A stretch of DNA of 64,000 nt from an uncultured Erysipelotrichaceae bacterium (GCA_900314865.1 OMWW01000001.1:251457-315456); one strand, 5' to 3'; positions 42,883 to 52,195 are shown, numbered from the stretch's first letter. The notes: generated by a model not told the origin, from the sequence alone. Translations and numbers: made by a program.

Positions 42883-44922
42883 ATGAAAAGAAAAGCTTTT
42901 AAAGTTTTGATGCTGTCATCTCTTTTGGCTTTGGGTGTTTCTAGTTGTGGGGGCATCATCCAAAAAGAAGACAATCAAAACATTCAAGAAGTTAGCCTTT
43001 CTTTATACTCTAAAGCTCAAGAAGCAGGATATGAAGGATCCTATGAAGATTGGGTTGAGGCTCTAAACGGTCTCAGCGGTTTTGCTCTACTTAGTGGAAG
43101 TGAAGATCCTACTAGTGAAGTTGGCAAAGATGGAGACATGTATATCAATATTTCTTCATGGGATGTTTTCTCTAGGAGTAATGGGGAATGGGTTAAATTG
43201 GGTAACATCATTGGTGAGACTGGTCCTATTGGTCCACAAGGCCCAACAGGTCCAGCAGGTCCGATCGGTCCAATTGGTCCTCAAGGTCCAGATGGTCAAG
43301 ACGGAGAAGACGCAGAAGCAGCCTATAGCAATATCATTCTCTACTCAGAACACGGCTATGTTTCCGTCGATAAAGGTAGTGCGCTAGTGGGAGAAGATGT
43401 GACATTTACTATCTATCCAGACGAAGATTATGTAGTATCGTCGTTCAAACTTAATGATGTTGAATATCTTGAATCGCTTGATCTTGATACAAATTCATTA
43501 ACTGTTCCGATGGTTAAAAATGGATATGTAGCGTCTGCAGAATTCTTCTATGTGGAACCACCTCTAATTGGTTCAAATGTAACCATTCGAGTTGATACTT
43601 GTTATGGTGGCACAATGCAATCCGTTATGAATTACTGGGCCACTGAGTTTAGCAAGATTTATCCTGAAATAAACGTTGAAATCAATAAAAAATCTGGACC
43701 TATCAGTGATGTTGTAAAGTACGAATTGGCTGATATTGACGTTGGTTACGGTGACTGGGGCGACTTAGTTCTTTGCTACCCTGATGATGTAATTAAATAT
43801 ATTCATAGAGGCAAGGCAGTTAATTTTGATATGTATATCAATAGTCAAAAAGAAGAAGTTGCTTTTGACACTGAAGATTTAACTAATACCGCCAAAGAAA
43901 TAATGAATATTGAATATCCTTTAATAGGAACATATGCAATGCCATTTGCATCATCCAATGAAGTGATGTTGTATAACAAAGATCTTCTTCAATGTACAAT
44001 TCCTGGCATCAATAATGGTGAACGTATCACCGAAGAGTACATTAATAGTCTTACTTGGGAAGAATTGTTCGATAATTTCTGTCCTAGAATTTTAGAATTA
44101 AATAAAACACTTCCAGAAAATGAAAAGATTTTAGACACATCTGGCGACTATTCAGTTTTTTGCTACGATAATGACGCGAACGCCTTCATTACCTTATTAG
44201 AACAATACGGATACCCATACACAAGTATTGGCGATTTGGGTCCATCAATTGATTTTAATAACGAAGGAGCACGTAACTTGACAAAGGTTTGGAATTCGTA
44301 TTATCAAAATCATTATGTTACTACTAGAGGCACTTCAAACTTTTATAGTTATGATTTACTTGGTAATAAAAGAACGTTATTCACGGTTTGTAGTAATGCT
44401 GCTTTCAGTTATAACTACTCTTATGCGGAACATAACAATATTGAGTTAGGATGTGCATCAATTCCTCAAGCATCGGGCAAATTGAATAAAGTTATTTCTA
44501 ACGAGCAATGTTTTTGCATCCTCGAGCATCGTGAAGATAGCCAATATGAAGATAGAAAAATGGCGTCTTGGTTATTCTATAAATATATTACCGAGCAAGA
44601 GAACGCGCTTACGTGGGCAATGAATTCTTCATATCTTCCAATTAGAGAATCAGTGTATGAAATGGAAGAGTGGCAAGAGTTAATTGATACCGAGGAAAAA
44701 GAAGGAATAGAGGCTTTATATGCACAAACTCTTGGTTACGCTCAACAAAATGAAAAATATACATTTATACCACCTGTATTTGAAGGATCAGCGTTGTGTA
44801 GGAGCGAAGTAGATAAATTATTCCCAAAAATACTTACTAAGAATAGAGATGACTGTACTGATGAATACATTCTTCAAGAATTCACAAAAGCAGTCGAAAC
44901 AATAGAAAAGAGTGTTTACTAG
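42883..44922 (+). CDS. Lipoprotein with collagen-like stretch fused to an extracellular solute-binding domain
   Basis: This is a 679-residue protein. The signal peptide ends in a lipobox (LGVSSC). Next is AGYEGSYEDWVEALNG, a short block typical before bacterial collagen-like repeats, then GDMYINISSWDVFS. Eleven Gly-X-Y triplets rich in Pro follow (about 111-143), then a small beta domain (SEHGYVSV...) and, from about 225, a type-1 solute-binding fold (YWATEFSKIYPEINVEI, WGDLVLCYPDDV, ending with helical segments). A trimeric collagen-like stalk lifting a ligand-binding head off the membrane is a reasonable inference. No ABC permease or ATPase is nearby, so uptake may use a shared transporter, or the protein may act as a binding or adhesion factor. 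Confidence 0.82.
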   Translation: MKRKAFKVLMLSSLLALGVSSCGGIIQKEDNQNIQEVSLSLYSKAQEAGYEGSYEDWVEALNGLSGFALLSGSEDPTSEVGKDGDMYINISSWDVFSRSNGEWVKLGNIIGETGPIGPQGPTGPAGPIGPIGPQGPDGQDGEDAEAAYSNIILYSEHGYVSVDKGSALVGEDVTFTIYPDEDYVVSSFKLNDVEYLESLDLDTNSLTVPMVKNGYVASAEFFYVEPPLIGSNVTIRVDTCYGGTMQSVMNYWATEFSKIYPEINVEINKKSGPISDVVKYELADIDVGYGDWGDLVLCYPDDVIKYIHRGKAVNFDMYINSQKEEVAFDTEDLTNTAKEIMNIEYPLIGTYAMPFASSNEVMLYNKDLLQCTIPGINNGERITEEYINSLTWEELFDNFCPRILELNKTLPENEKILDTSGDYSVFCYDNDANAFITLLEQYGYPYTSIGDLGPSIDFNNEGARNLTKVWNSYYQNHYVTTRGTSNFYSYDLLGNKRTLFTVCSNAAFSYNYSYAEHNNIELGCASIPQASGKLNKVISNEQCFCILEHREDSQYEDRKMASWLFYKYITEQENALTWAMNSSYLPIRESVYEMEEWQELIDTEEKEGIEALYAQTLGYAQQNEKYTFIPPVFEGSALCRSEVDKLFPKILTKNRDDCTDEYILQEFTKAVETIEKSVY

Positions 44923-44937
44923 AAAGGAGTTAAAAAC

Positions 44938-47900
44938 ATGAATAAAAAACTATTGAAGTTAATGACAGTTACTGCAGCGTTTGCATTAGGTTTAACTAGT
45001 TGTGGAGGCACAGTAAAAGACAAACCAACTACAGACGGTGACCAAGAACAAACCGAAACTGTAGAAGAACAAAAATATACGATTTACTTAATGGCGAAGG
45101 CCGCTGGATATGAAGGTTCATATCAAGAATGGCTTGATTCTATTAAAGGATTAGACGGATTCTCTCTCCTTCATGGTGTTACTGATCCAACCTCAAACAC
45201 TGGTTCTGATGGTGACATGTACATCAACACTACAACTTGGGATGTTTTTGCTAGAGCGTTAGGTGTTTGGACAAAAGTTGGAAACATCATGGGTAGCCAA
45301 GGTCCTCAAGGACCAGTTGGTCCAACTGGTCCAGAAGGCCCTGGAGGTCCTCAAGGTCCTGCAGGTCCACAAGGTGATCCTGGTGAAGACGGAAAAACTG
45401 CATGGAGTAACACAATTATCCCATCAGAACACGGCTATATTACTGTAAACGTTGGTAGTGCTTTTGAAGGTGAAGATGTGACATTTACCGCGCATCCTGA
45501 AGATAAAGCAGAATTAATGGCGTTATATTTAAATGACGTCGATCGTATTGAAGATGTTGATAAAGAAACATTATCAATAACAGTTCCAATGGTGAAAAAC
45601 GGTTATGTTGTTAGAGGTGTCTTTGCCTTACCTGGTGAATTTATCACAGCTAATTATTACAACTATGATGGAACATTCCTCGACAGTGAAAAATTCTCCG
45701 CTGATGTTGGACCGTCACTTTATTACACATTAAGACCAACAAGACCTGAAGATGATGAATATACTTACACATTTGAAGCTTGGTCTGTTGAACAAGTTGG
45801 TTTATACGAATTCAACTTGACCGCTACATATACAGCAACTCCAAAACCAGAGGAAAAACAACTTGTTCCTGTTACTAATCCAGTTGAAGAAAAAGATTAT
45901 TATCTTGCTCACGATAACGCTAGCGGTGATGGAAGTTTAGTCTTCTGTAGAAGTTCTGTAACTAACAATTACTATTTAGGTTTTGAATTTGATGTTCAAT
46001 ACGCTCCGATCGCTAGAGTGGAAATCGATGAAAAAACTGAAAGCGAATATAAATACAGCATTTATTTCTTAGTTGAAGGCGAAAGATATTATGTTGGTGT
46101 TTGTTGTACTTCAGCTGGCAAATTTGCAACCGGTATTGCTGGTGAATCAAGCTCCGCGTACACTCAAATTCCTCAAGTCGCAAAATTAAAACTTAATGAA
46201 GACTATAGCCTTACTACATTAGTATATGATCCTTTTAACGTTGAAACCGTTGAATTAAAGTTAGGTACCTATAGTACTTATCAAACTTTTGGTTTCAATA
46301 CACTTACAAGAATCACCAATCCTGCTAGATTATTTGAATACTCAAGCGAGAAGATTCCTGCCGTTGAAGTTATCTTAGATGAAAATAGTGTGACACTTGA
46401 AGAAGGTAAAACCGCTCAAATCGGTTATTCCTTAAACCCACTTAACTCAACTGATAAAGTATCATTCATGAGCTATGATGAGAAAGTTGCTACTGTTGAT
46501 GAAAAAGGTCTCATCACCGCGGTTAAGGCTGGTCAAACAAGTATCATTGTTAAAGCTAATGACGAAGCATACGCATATGTCGGTGTTTCTGTTACTGAAA
46601 AAGAATACATCTATGGCACATTAGAAAACCCAATCTCTGTAGATAGAGCAATTGAATTATTAGATGAACTTGGCGCTAGTAAAGTCACCCCTGAACCAAT
46701 GTATGTTCAAGGCGAAGTCTATTCCGCTACTTATAATTCATCATACTCTAACTCTGAAATTTGGTTAAAAGATTCTAACGGAAGCAAAGCATTCCAATTA
46801 TATAGAGCTGTTAGTGGTACTGGTGTTGATGTTTCTTCTATTGCCGCTGGTGATAGTGTTATTGCCTATGGCTATGGAACATATTACCAAGGAACAAAAT
46901 ATGAATTAACTACATACTCCGTCCAACCAATGAATCCAACCATCTTAGTTCACGAAGCTATTGAACATCCAGTTATCCCAGAACCAGCTCTTGTTAAAGG
47001 AAAAACAATCGCTGAATTCTTAGCAGACACATCTGGAGAACTCAAACAATTATATGAATTAACTGGTACGGTTATATATTTCAAAACTGAAGATTCTGAA
47101 CCCGATTCATATGGAAATCTTCATATCGTTGATGATGAAGGCACAGAATTATTCATTTATGGTTCGACCGAATATGAGAGCGCTTTAACTTGGAACGTTA
47201 GATCAGGAATGTACGAATTTTCTAATCCTAGAAATTTCATTGACACTCCTTTAACTTCTCAAGTTAGAATTGGCTCAAGAATTACTGTTAAGGCCACTCT
47301 TACAAGCTATCAAGGTAATCCACAAGCATATGCGATTGTTACTGATGTTGTTAATCCAACATTAGCGGGTCTTGGTATAAGTGAAACATCTGTTGAAATG
47401 TATGAAGGCAGAACACATCAATTAACAGCCTCCGCAATTCCTGTTGGAGCAGCAATGTATGGTTATTATTGGACTAGTAGTAACCCAGAAGTTGCCACTG
47501 TTGATGGAAACGGATTAGTAACTGCTCTTTCTGTTGGCTATGCCAAAATCTCAATTATCTGTGGTAATTTTGAAGCCACTTGTGAGGTTATGGTTTGTGA
47601 ATTGAATATGTTCCCAGAAGACGCAACTCCAGAACAAATGATTGAATTATTAACCGGATTAGAATTTGATTTACCAGAATTTGATTCTGAAACAGTGGAG
47701 TATGGCGTACATTCACAAGGAAAAGATTCCATTGCATTCACAATTATGGATCAAGACCATACAACTAATTTATTTGAAGATGGTAAATTTGAACAAGCTC
47801 TCATTAATGCTGGATTTGTCTATTATGAAGATGGATATCTTCCTGGCATCACTATATATATGTTGTTAGATGAGACAGAGGAACCTCTTGTTGTAGTATT

Positions 47901-48006
47901 CTTTGCTCATTCAGATACAGATGGAAACGCGATTCAATTCACGATGCTTGTTGATGAAGACATTCTTGAACGCATTCCTGATAGTTGGTACGATAGTGAA
48001 GAATAA
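44938..48006 (+). CDS. Collagen-like lipoprotein with Ig-like (BIG2) and OB-like domains
   Basis: This is a 1022-residue protein. The lipobox LGLTSC ends the signal peptide. The next 220 residues repeat the architecture of the previous gene: AGYEGSYQEWLDSIKG, GDMYINTTTWDVF, twelve Gly-X-Y triplets (about 119-154) and SEHGYITV. Then come a segment with TYTFEAWS (InlB-repeat-like), a BIG2 domain (about 480-555; EVATVDEKGLITAVKAG), two OB-fold-like modules (about 570-660 and 695-800), a second BIG2 (about 810-890; EVATVDGNGLVTAL) and a C-terminal domain. These are features of cell-surface adhesive or carbohydrate-associated proteins. GAAAGGAG precedes the start, 15 bases after the first lipoprotein. 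Confidence 0.82.
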   Translation: MNKKLLKLMTVTAAFALGLTSCGGTVKDKPTTDGDQEQTETVEEQKYTIYLMAKAAGYEGSYQEWLDSIKGLDGFSLLHGVTDPTSNTGSDGDMYINTTTWDVFARALGVWTKVGNIMGSQGPQGPVGPTGPEGPGGPQGPAGPQGDPGEDGKTAWSNTIIPSEHGYITVNVGSAFEGEDVTFTAHPEDKAELMALYLNDVDRIEDVDKETLSITVPMVKNGYVVRGVFALPGEFITANYYNYDGTFLDSEKFSADVGPSLYYTLRPTRPEDDEYTYTFEAWSVEQVGLYEFNLTATYTATPKPEEKQLVPVTNPVEEKDYYLAHDNASGDGSLVFCRSSVTNNYYLGFEFDVQYAPIARVEIDEKTESEYKYSIYFLVEGERYYVGVCCTSAGKFATGIAGESSSAYTQIPQVAKLKLNEDYSLTTLVYDPFNVETVELKLGTYSTYQTFGFNTLTRITNPARLFEYSSEKIPAVEVILDENSVTLEEGKTAQIGYSLNPLNSTDKVSFMSYDEKVATVDEKGLITAVKAGQTSIIVKANDEAYAYVGVSVTEKEYIYGTLENPISVDRAIELLDELGASKVTPEPMYVQGEVYSATYNSSYSNSEIWLKDSNGSKAFQLYRAVSGTGVDVSSIAAGDSVIAYGYGTYYQGTKYELTTYSVQPMNPTILVHEAIEHPVIPEPALVKGKTIAEFLADTSGELKQLYELTGTVIYFKTEDSEPDSYGNLHIVDDEGTELFIYGSTEYESALTWNVRSGMYEFSNPRNFIDTPLTSQVRIGSRITVKATLTSYQGNPQAYAIVTDVVNPTLAGLGISETSVEMYEGRTHQLTASAIPVGAAMYGYYWTSSNPEVATVDGNGLVTALSVGYAKISIICGNFEATCEVMVCELNMFPEDATPEQMIELLTGLEFDLPEFDSETVEYGVHSQGKDSIAFTIMDQDHTTNLFEDGKFEQALINAGFVYYEDGYLPGITIYMLLDETEEPLVVVFFAHSDTDGNAIQFTMLVDEDILERIPDSWYDSEE

Positions 48007-48023
48007 TTATTAATCAACAAAAT

Positions 48024-48051
48024 AAGCAGAGCTTTAAAACTCTGCTTTTTT
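48024..48051 (+). terminator. Terminator of the collagen-like lipoprotein genes
   Basis: AAGCAGAG (48024-48031) pairs with CTCTGCTT (48040-48047) and is followed by a T-run. Confidence 0.88.
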
Positions 48052-48083
48052 AGTGGACTTTCTACATGTAAAGAGTGTTTAAA

Positions 48084-49103
48084 TTATTTAATGATTTTCA
48101 ATAATCCTGTTTCTTCGTCAATTGATGGGTCTATACCAAATAGCTCTTCAGGGTTACTTGGCAAATTTTCATATGATATGTTGATGGCGGTGTGATAACA
48201 ATTTTCTTCAGGATACATTTGTTCTCCAAAATGTTCATAATATGTTGAAAAATATACAGGAAGTCTATTTTCAAAAACAAAATGGTTTGTGACATTTGAT
48301 AAATCTTTTCCAACGCATCTATCATAAGCAGTGCCAAATGTGTGGCTTTTATGGTTCATAATCTTATATTTAAAATCTATACACTCAGTATCTTTGACTA
48401 AGGAACCTTTTGATGTTCTTAATAGATACCTATATGTTTCATTTACTTTTCCTCCAGCAGGAGTTGTAAAATTAAACGACTCAGGTATTTCTGGATTATT
48501 AATCAAATAAAAATAATAATCTTGATAATCAGTTAAAAGCAAATGACCGTTATAGTAATGAGCATATTCAGCTGTAAATGATTCATTAACTTGTTCTTTG
48601 TGTTTTTCTATTTGCTGAACGTAATGCGGATTAACATATTGGTAATTCTCTAATAAATTAATAATATTAAATAATACATAATAATCTTCATTAGAGACTG
48701 AATCCTGATATTCTTTTTCATTAGACCTATAATAGTGCTCAAAATAATCGCTTGACTCGTCGATAAGATAATACTCCTCTATAAATTCGTCGCTATTTTT
48801 AGATATGTTAGAGTGATAAACGTAATTGTTTTTAGATGAATACCTATATGTTTCTATCGATTGACCATGATAATAACTATTAAAAGTAATTGATACATCA
48901 TATTTGTCTAAAAACTCTAAGTATTTTTTTTCCTTTGAGTCATCACTATTTGTAGGGATGTTTGCAGTAGAAGGAAAATCTCCATTATCAAAAGCATCTA
49001 AAAACGCATCATAACTATCATCGCGTTCTTCGACATTTTGTTTGCCACATCCAGTTGTAACAACTAAAACTAAAAACATGAGAGTAGAGAGTTGTTTTTT
49101 CAT
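48084..49103 (-). CDS. Lipoprotein of unknown function
   Basis: This 339-residue protein has a lipoprotein signal ending VTTGC. An Asp/Ser/Asn-rich linker (about 25-60) is followed by a Tyr-rich domain with alternating strands (YHGQSIETYRYSS, YYNGHLLLTDYQDYYFYL). Two cysteines in the C-terminal half (ECIDF, DRCVG) and one near ENCYH might form a disulfide. I do not recognise the family. It has its own promoter facing the toxin-antitoxin promoter and a GGAG ribosome-binding site. It shares no visible domain with the collagen-like lipoproteins next door. Confidence 0.72.
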   Translation of the reverse strand: MKKQLSTLMFLVLVVTTGCGKQNVEERDDSYDAFLDAFDNGDFPSTANIPTNSDDSKEKKYLEFLDKYDVSITFNSYYHGQSIETYRYSSKNNYVYHSNISKNSDEFIEEYYLIDESSDYFEHYYRSNEKEYQDSVSNEDYYVLFNIINLLENYQYVNPHYVQQIEKHKEQVNESFTAEYAHYYNGHLLLTDYQDYYFYLINNPEIPESFNFTTPAGGKVNETYRYLLRTSKGSLVKDTECIDFKYKIMNHKSHTFGTAYDRCVGKDLSNVTNHFVFENRLPVYFSTYYEHFGEQMYPEENCYHTAINISYENLPSNPEELFGIDPSIDEETGLLKIIK

Positions 49104-49121
49104 AACTTTTCTCCATATTTA

Positions 49122-49154
49122 TTGATATTATACATAATTTATTATATTATTCAA
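49122..49154. promoter_or_regulatory. Fully overlapping divergent promoters (lipoprotein / yefM-yoeB)
   Basis: Plus strand: TTGATA (49122-49127), 17 bases, TATTAT (49145-49150), reading into yefM. Minus strand: TTGAAT (49154-49149), 17 bases, TATAAT (49131-49126), reading into the lipoprotein at 48084. Each -35 overlaps or abuts the other promoter's -10, so polymerase binding should be mutually exclusive. Confidence 0.65.
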
Positions 49155-49157
49155 ATG

Positions 49158-49175
49158 CGTACAGAAAATTGTACA
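49158..49175. promoter_or_regulatory. YefM-YoeB operator: two TGTACA-type hexamers
   Basis: CGTACA (49158-49163) and TGTACA (49170-49175) are 12 bases apart centre to centre, and GTACA-6-TGTAC forms an inverted repeat. E. coli YefM-YoeB binds TGTACA core motifs in its own operator. The site begins at the predicted transcription start and abuts the AGGAGG ribosome-binding site. Confidence 0.65.
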
Positions 49176-49185
49176 GGAGGTCATT

Positions 49186-49455
49186 ATGATTGCTGCCAAT
49201 TACACAAACGTCCGAGCAAACTTAAAATCCTACATGGATAAGGCTAAAAATGATTATGAGACAGTAGTCATTACCACAAAGGATGGAAATGTTGTTATGC
49301 TTTCCGAAGAAGAATATAACAATATGAAAGAAAATCTATTTATTGTGTCTAATCCTACTATGGTTAAAAGATTAAATGAAAGTATTGAACAATTTATTAA
49401 AGGAGACGTTGTTGTTATGTCTCTTGATGAATTGCTTGAAAGAAACAACAAATAG
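49186..49455 (+). CDS. yefM: Antitoxin, YefM/Phd family
   Basis: This is an 89-residue protein. The N-terminal half (NYTNVRANLKSYMDKAKND, then VVITTKDGNVVMLSEEEYN) is the Phd/YefM DNA-binding and dimerisation domain. The rest (TMVKRLNESIEQF onwards) is the flexible tail that wraps and blocks the toxin. It should repress its own promoter through the TGTACA-type sites just upstream and neutralise the next gene's product. AGGAGG precedes the ATG. The stop overlaps the toxin's GTG start (TAGTG), the usual arrangement that ensures antitoxin is made first. Confidence 0.94.
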   Translation: MIAANYTNVRANLKSYMDKAKNDYETVVITTKDGNVVMLSEEEYNNMKENLFIVSNPTMVKRLNESIEQFIKGDVVVMSLDELLERNNK

Positions 49456-49718
49456 TGAAAATTGCATTTACATCTGACGGATTTGAAGATTATAAATATT
49501 GGGAATCCGAAAACAAAAAAACAATTACTCGTATTAATCATTTAATTGAAGACATAGCACGAAATGGCAATACTGGTATTGGAAAGCCAGAATTACTAAA
49601 AGGCAATTATTCTGGACTATGGTCACGAAGAATAGATGACAAAAATAGATTAATCTACAAGATTGAAAATGACCTTATCATAATCTTTGCGTGTAAAACT
49701 CATTACTCGGACAAATAG
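49455..49718 (+). CDS. yoeB: Toxin, YoeB-type mRNA endoribonuclease
   Basis: This 87-residue RelE-superfamily toxin cleaves mRNA on the ribosome. The residues known to matter in E. coli YoeB sit at the same numbers here: E46 (GKPELL), R65 (NRLIY), H83 and Y84 (KTHY). WSRRID is also conserved. The protein has three extra residues after Tyr84, where the E. coli protein ends. It should be active. The GTG start overlaps the antitoxin stop by one base. A bidirectional terminator follows at once, so the pair forms a closed two-gene unit. Confidence 0.95.
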   Translation: MKIAFTSDGFEDYKYWESENKKTITRINHLIEDIARNGNTGIGKPELLKGNYSGLWSRRIDDKNRLIYKIENDLIIIFACKTHYSDK

Positions 49719-49724
49719 TAATCG

Positions 49725-49757
49725 AAAATAAAAGACCTTAGAGGTCTTTTATTTTTT
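49725..49757. terminator. Bidirectional terminator between yoeB and the lipid operon
   Basis: ATAAAAGACCT (49728-49738) pairs with AGGTCTTTTAT (49742-49752) around a 3-base loop, with A-run and T-run flanks. Its right arm includes the stop codon of the acyltransferase gene on the minus strand. Confidence 0.9.
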
Positions 49758-51074
49758 CTCATCTATCCCAAGTTCTTTACCTTCATACATGTAATCGAAC
49801 CACGGGAAGTTTTTGAATCTATTCACGTGATATCGGTGCATCTCTTCAGTTAACATGATGATTTTGCCAACACATCGATAATCTGGATAGAAGTCATAAT
49901 ATTCATCATCTAAGTAATAAGAGAAGACGGATAAGTCCACTGTCATTGGATATGTCCAAATGGTTTTATAGTCCATATCGAATTTAAATGCCTCTCCATT
50001 TTTCACCCCATTGAAGTGAACACCTTTATGATCAATCGTATAAATGCCTTCACCTACAATTTCACTGGTCACTTCTTTACTGACGTAGTGGTCATGAGGA
50101 AGCATGCCAAGTTTCACATGTACTGAGAATGAATAGTTAGGATCTTTTCTAATCTCATTAATGATGTCTTGTCTTTCTTGATGTGCCCATTTAGATGGGG
50201 TTTCAGGAATGACACATGTTTCATCAAATGGGTGGAAATCATAATAATCATCCATAGTCGCTCCATTACCGCAGCTAGTGCATTGAATAAAGTTGTTTTT
50301 AGCGACCATTTGGAACTCTTTTCCACATCTTGGGCATTTATACCCAATATCTTCTAAATTCGTGCAGATCGTTCCATTTGACTTATATTTGATATGATGT
50401 TTCTTATTCCATTCATAGTCATCATGATGAAATTCATTATTAATGATATCTTCAATCTCTTCTGCGGACTTATTTTTCAAATCTTCAGGAGTGAAAAGAA
50501 GTTTTAGTTCTCCATATACTTCGCCAAGGCGGTCATCCGCACAAATCTTGTTGTTTGTGAGATAACTTCCTTGTAACGCCATTGAGTAGACAGGAATGTT
50601 AAAAGCTTTTAAGAATCTTCCGGTTCCTGGAACAATTGGTTGATTGTCACCAAAAATAGAACTTGTTCCTTCAGGAGAGAAAGCAACACATCCATTTTGT
50701 TTAATGATGTCGCGTATAGCTCTAATACCCGCCATATCATTAACAAAGACTTTCTTTGGAAGAACTCTATTCATTTTGAACGGCCAATGTAAATGTTCAC
50801 GGAAGAAGGAATTGTACTCACAAACAATTGAAAGTCTTCTTGGCCAAGCAGCAGTGGTTAAAAATGTATGGTCTCTTCTTGATTGGTGATTCCATATCAA
50901 AAAGCATGGGCCTTTGCATTTTGAGATTTTATCTTTGACCACTAAATGTGGATGGTACTTCGCACCTAAAAGGTGGGTTCTTCCAACCACATAGTAGATA
51001 AAATAAATAAATGGATTTGGTTTCTTATATTTTCTATGAAGAAGTTCTTGCTGTAAATCTCTAGGTTTTTTCAT
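49749..51074 (-). CDS. PlsC-type acyltransferase with zinc ribbon and C-terminal extension
   Basis: This is a 441-residue protein. The first half is a glycerol-phosphate/lysophosphatidate acyltransferase-type domain with the HX4D motif (H63 to D68 in NHQSRRDH), FSPEGTSS as the second block and PVYSMAL as the third. A zinc ribbon follows at about 235-260 (CPRCGKEF, CTSCGN), then a 170-residue unassigned C-terminal domain. Ordinary PlsC is about 200-250 residues, so half this protein is extra. It should acylate position 2 of lysophosphatidate (inferred from the operon), ending the fakA-plsX pathway. Its start overlaps the DegV gene stop (TAATG). Confidence 0.8.
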   Translation of the reverse strand: MKKPRDLQQELLHRKYKKPNPFIYFIYYVVGRTHLLGAKYHPHLVVKDKISKCKGPCFLIWNHQSRRDHTFLTTAAWPRRLSIVCEYNSFFREHLHWPFKMNRVLPKKVFVNDMAGIRAIRDIIKQNGCVAFSPEGTSSIFGDNQPIVPGTGRFLKAFNIPVYSMALQGSYLTNNKICADDRLGEVYGELKLLFTPEDLKNKSAEEIEDIINNEFHHDDYEWNKKHHIKYKSNGTICTNLEDIGYKCPRCGKEFQMVAKNNFIQCTSCGNGATMDDYYDFHPFDETCVIPETPSKWAHQERQDIINEIRKDPNYSFSVHVKLGMLPHDHYVSKEVTSEIVGEGIYTIDHKGVHFNGVKNGEAFKFDMDYKTIWTYPMTVDLSVFSYYLDDEYYDFYPDYRCVGKIIMLTEEMHRYHVNRFKNFPWFDYMYEGKELGIDEKK

Positions 51075-51946
51075 TATCTTTCTTTAGCGTGGAAGCCAAC
51101 ACCGATAACATCTGGTCCGCAGTGGCATCCAGCAGTTGGGTTAACATCGATAACTTCAATCTTGAGATCTCTACCAAATTGTTTGAACATCATTTCTTTG
51201 AACTCTTCCACAAGTGGCATTGCATCTGCGTGAGCGATTAAGATTGGGTAATCCTTGAGGTGATCTTCTTTTTTGATGACATAACTTAAGAGCTTATCTA
51301 AGACTTTCTTTCTACCGACAGCCTTATCAATAGAGACCATCTTACCTTCGTTAGAGATATAAATAACTGGTTTGATACCAATCATTCCACCCATAAAGGC
51401 AGAGAAGCCACTGACACGGCCACTTCTTGCAAAGAACTTTAAGTTATCCGCAAAGAAATAAGTCGCGTTATGGTAAATAATATCATCTTTAACCGCTAAA
51501 ATTTCATCAATGGTTTTTCCTTGTTTAGCCATTTCACCAAATTGGATACAACTTAAGAAGGAACACATGGTGATACCACGGGTATCGATTAATTCGATTC
51601 TTCTTTCAGGATATTTCTTTTTAAGTTCTGCTATAGCAGCGTCACAACTATTGAATGTGGCAGACATTTCTCTAGAGAAGTGAACATAAAGAATATCTTT
51701 TCCTTCTTTAAGAACTGGTTCGAAATATTCAATATATTCTTGAGCAGAAAGAGCACTGGTGGTTGGATTAGCATTACCCGCTCTTAATGTGTCATAGAAC
51801 TTTTTGGAATCAAATTTTTCCCAGTCTTTATATGGGAAAACTTCTTCGCCATTAATGGCGTAAGGCATAGAAATAAGAATAGCGTTATATTTTCTCGCCC
51901 ACTCTAAAGTGACATCTTCATCGGTGTCAAAAAATAATTGATACAT
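51074..51946 (-). CDS. fakB: DegV-family fatty-acid-binding protein (FakB-type)
   Basis: This 290-residue protein is of the DegV fold. PTTSALS is the fatty-acid carboxylate-binding loop, VHFSREMSATFNS a core block, and FARSGRVSG with GIKPVIYI the central signature. The C-terminal PTAGCHCGPDVIG holds the conserved His-x-Gly-Pro equivalent. FakB proteins present a bound fatty acid to the kinase FakA, encoded three genes upstream in the same operon, which makes this role more likely than for an isolated DegV. It is 10 bases after the acyl carrier protein gene. Confidence 0.88.
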   Translation of the reverse strand: MYQLFFDTDEDVTLEWARKYNAILISMPYAINGEEVFPYKDWEKFDSKKFYDTLRAGNANPTTSALSAQEYIEYFEPVLKEGKDILYVHFSREMSATFNSCDAAIAELKKKYPERRIELIDTRGITMCSFLSCIQFGEMAKQGKTIDEILAVKDDIIYHNATYFFADNLKFFARSGRVSGFSAFMGGMIGIKPVIYISNEGKMVSIDKAVGRKKVLDKLLSYVIKKEDHLKDYPILIAHADAMPLVEEFKEMMFKQFGRDLKIEVIDVNPTAGCHCGPDVIGVGFHAKER

Positions 51947-51956
51947 ATTATTCTCC

Positions 51957-52184
51957 TTATTTGGTGGCGTGTTCGTTTAAATAATCAAGCACGTCTTTTA
52001 CGGTTTTGAAGGCCACTGGAGCGTCAAAGACCACACCAAATTCGTCTTCAATTGACATTGATAACATCATCATGCCGATGCTATCCATACCCAAATCTTC
52101 GATTAAACGGGAATCTTCACTAACTCCACTTAAATCCTTGTCTGGGAGATTTTCTTTGATAAGTTTTAATAATCTTTCAAACAT
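51957..52184 (-). CDS. acpP: Acyl carrier protein
   Basis: This is a 75-residue acidic four-helix protein. The phosphopantetheine serine is S35 in LGMDSIGMMM; most ACPs read DSL, and DSI is an accepted variation. It accepts acyl groups from PlsX (reverse reaction) or supplies them to PlsX and PlsC. It is encoded between plsX and fakB in a lipid operon, with AGGTAAAAAT upstream. No fatty-acid synthase genes are in the window, so it may mainly serve in handling exogenous acyl chains. Confidence 0.93.
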   Translation of the reverse strand: MFERLLKLIKENLPDKDLSGVSEDSRLIEDLGMDSIGMMMLSMSIEDEFGVVFDAPVAFKTVKDVLDYLNEHATK

Positions 52185-52195
52185 AATTTTTACCT

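Noticed and set aside
43213-45400. Repeated GGTCCA-type DNA as a CRISPR or tandem-repeat array
   Set aside because: The repeats are in frame and encode Gly-Pro-X triplets in two lipoproteins; there are no spacers.
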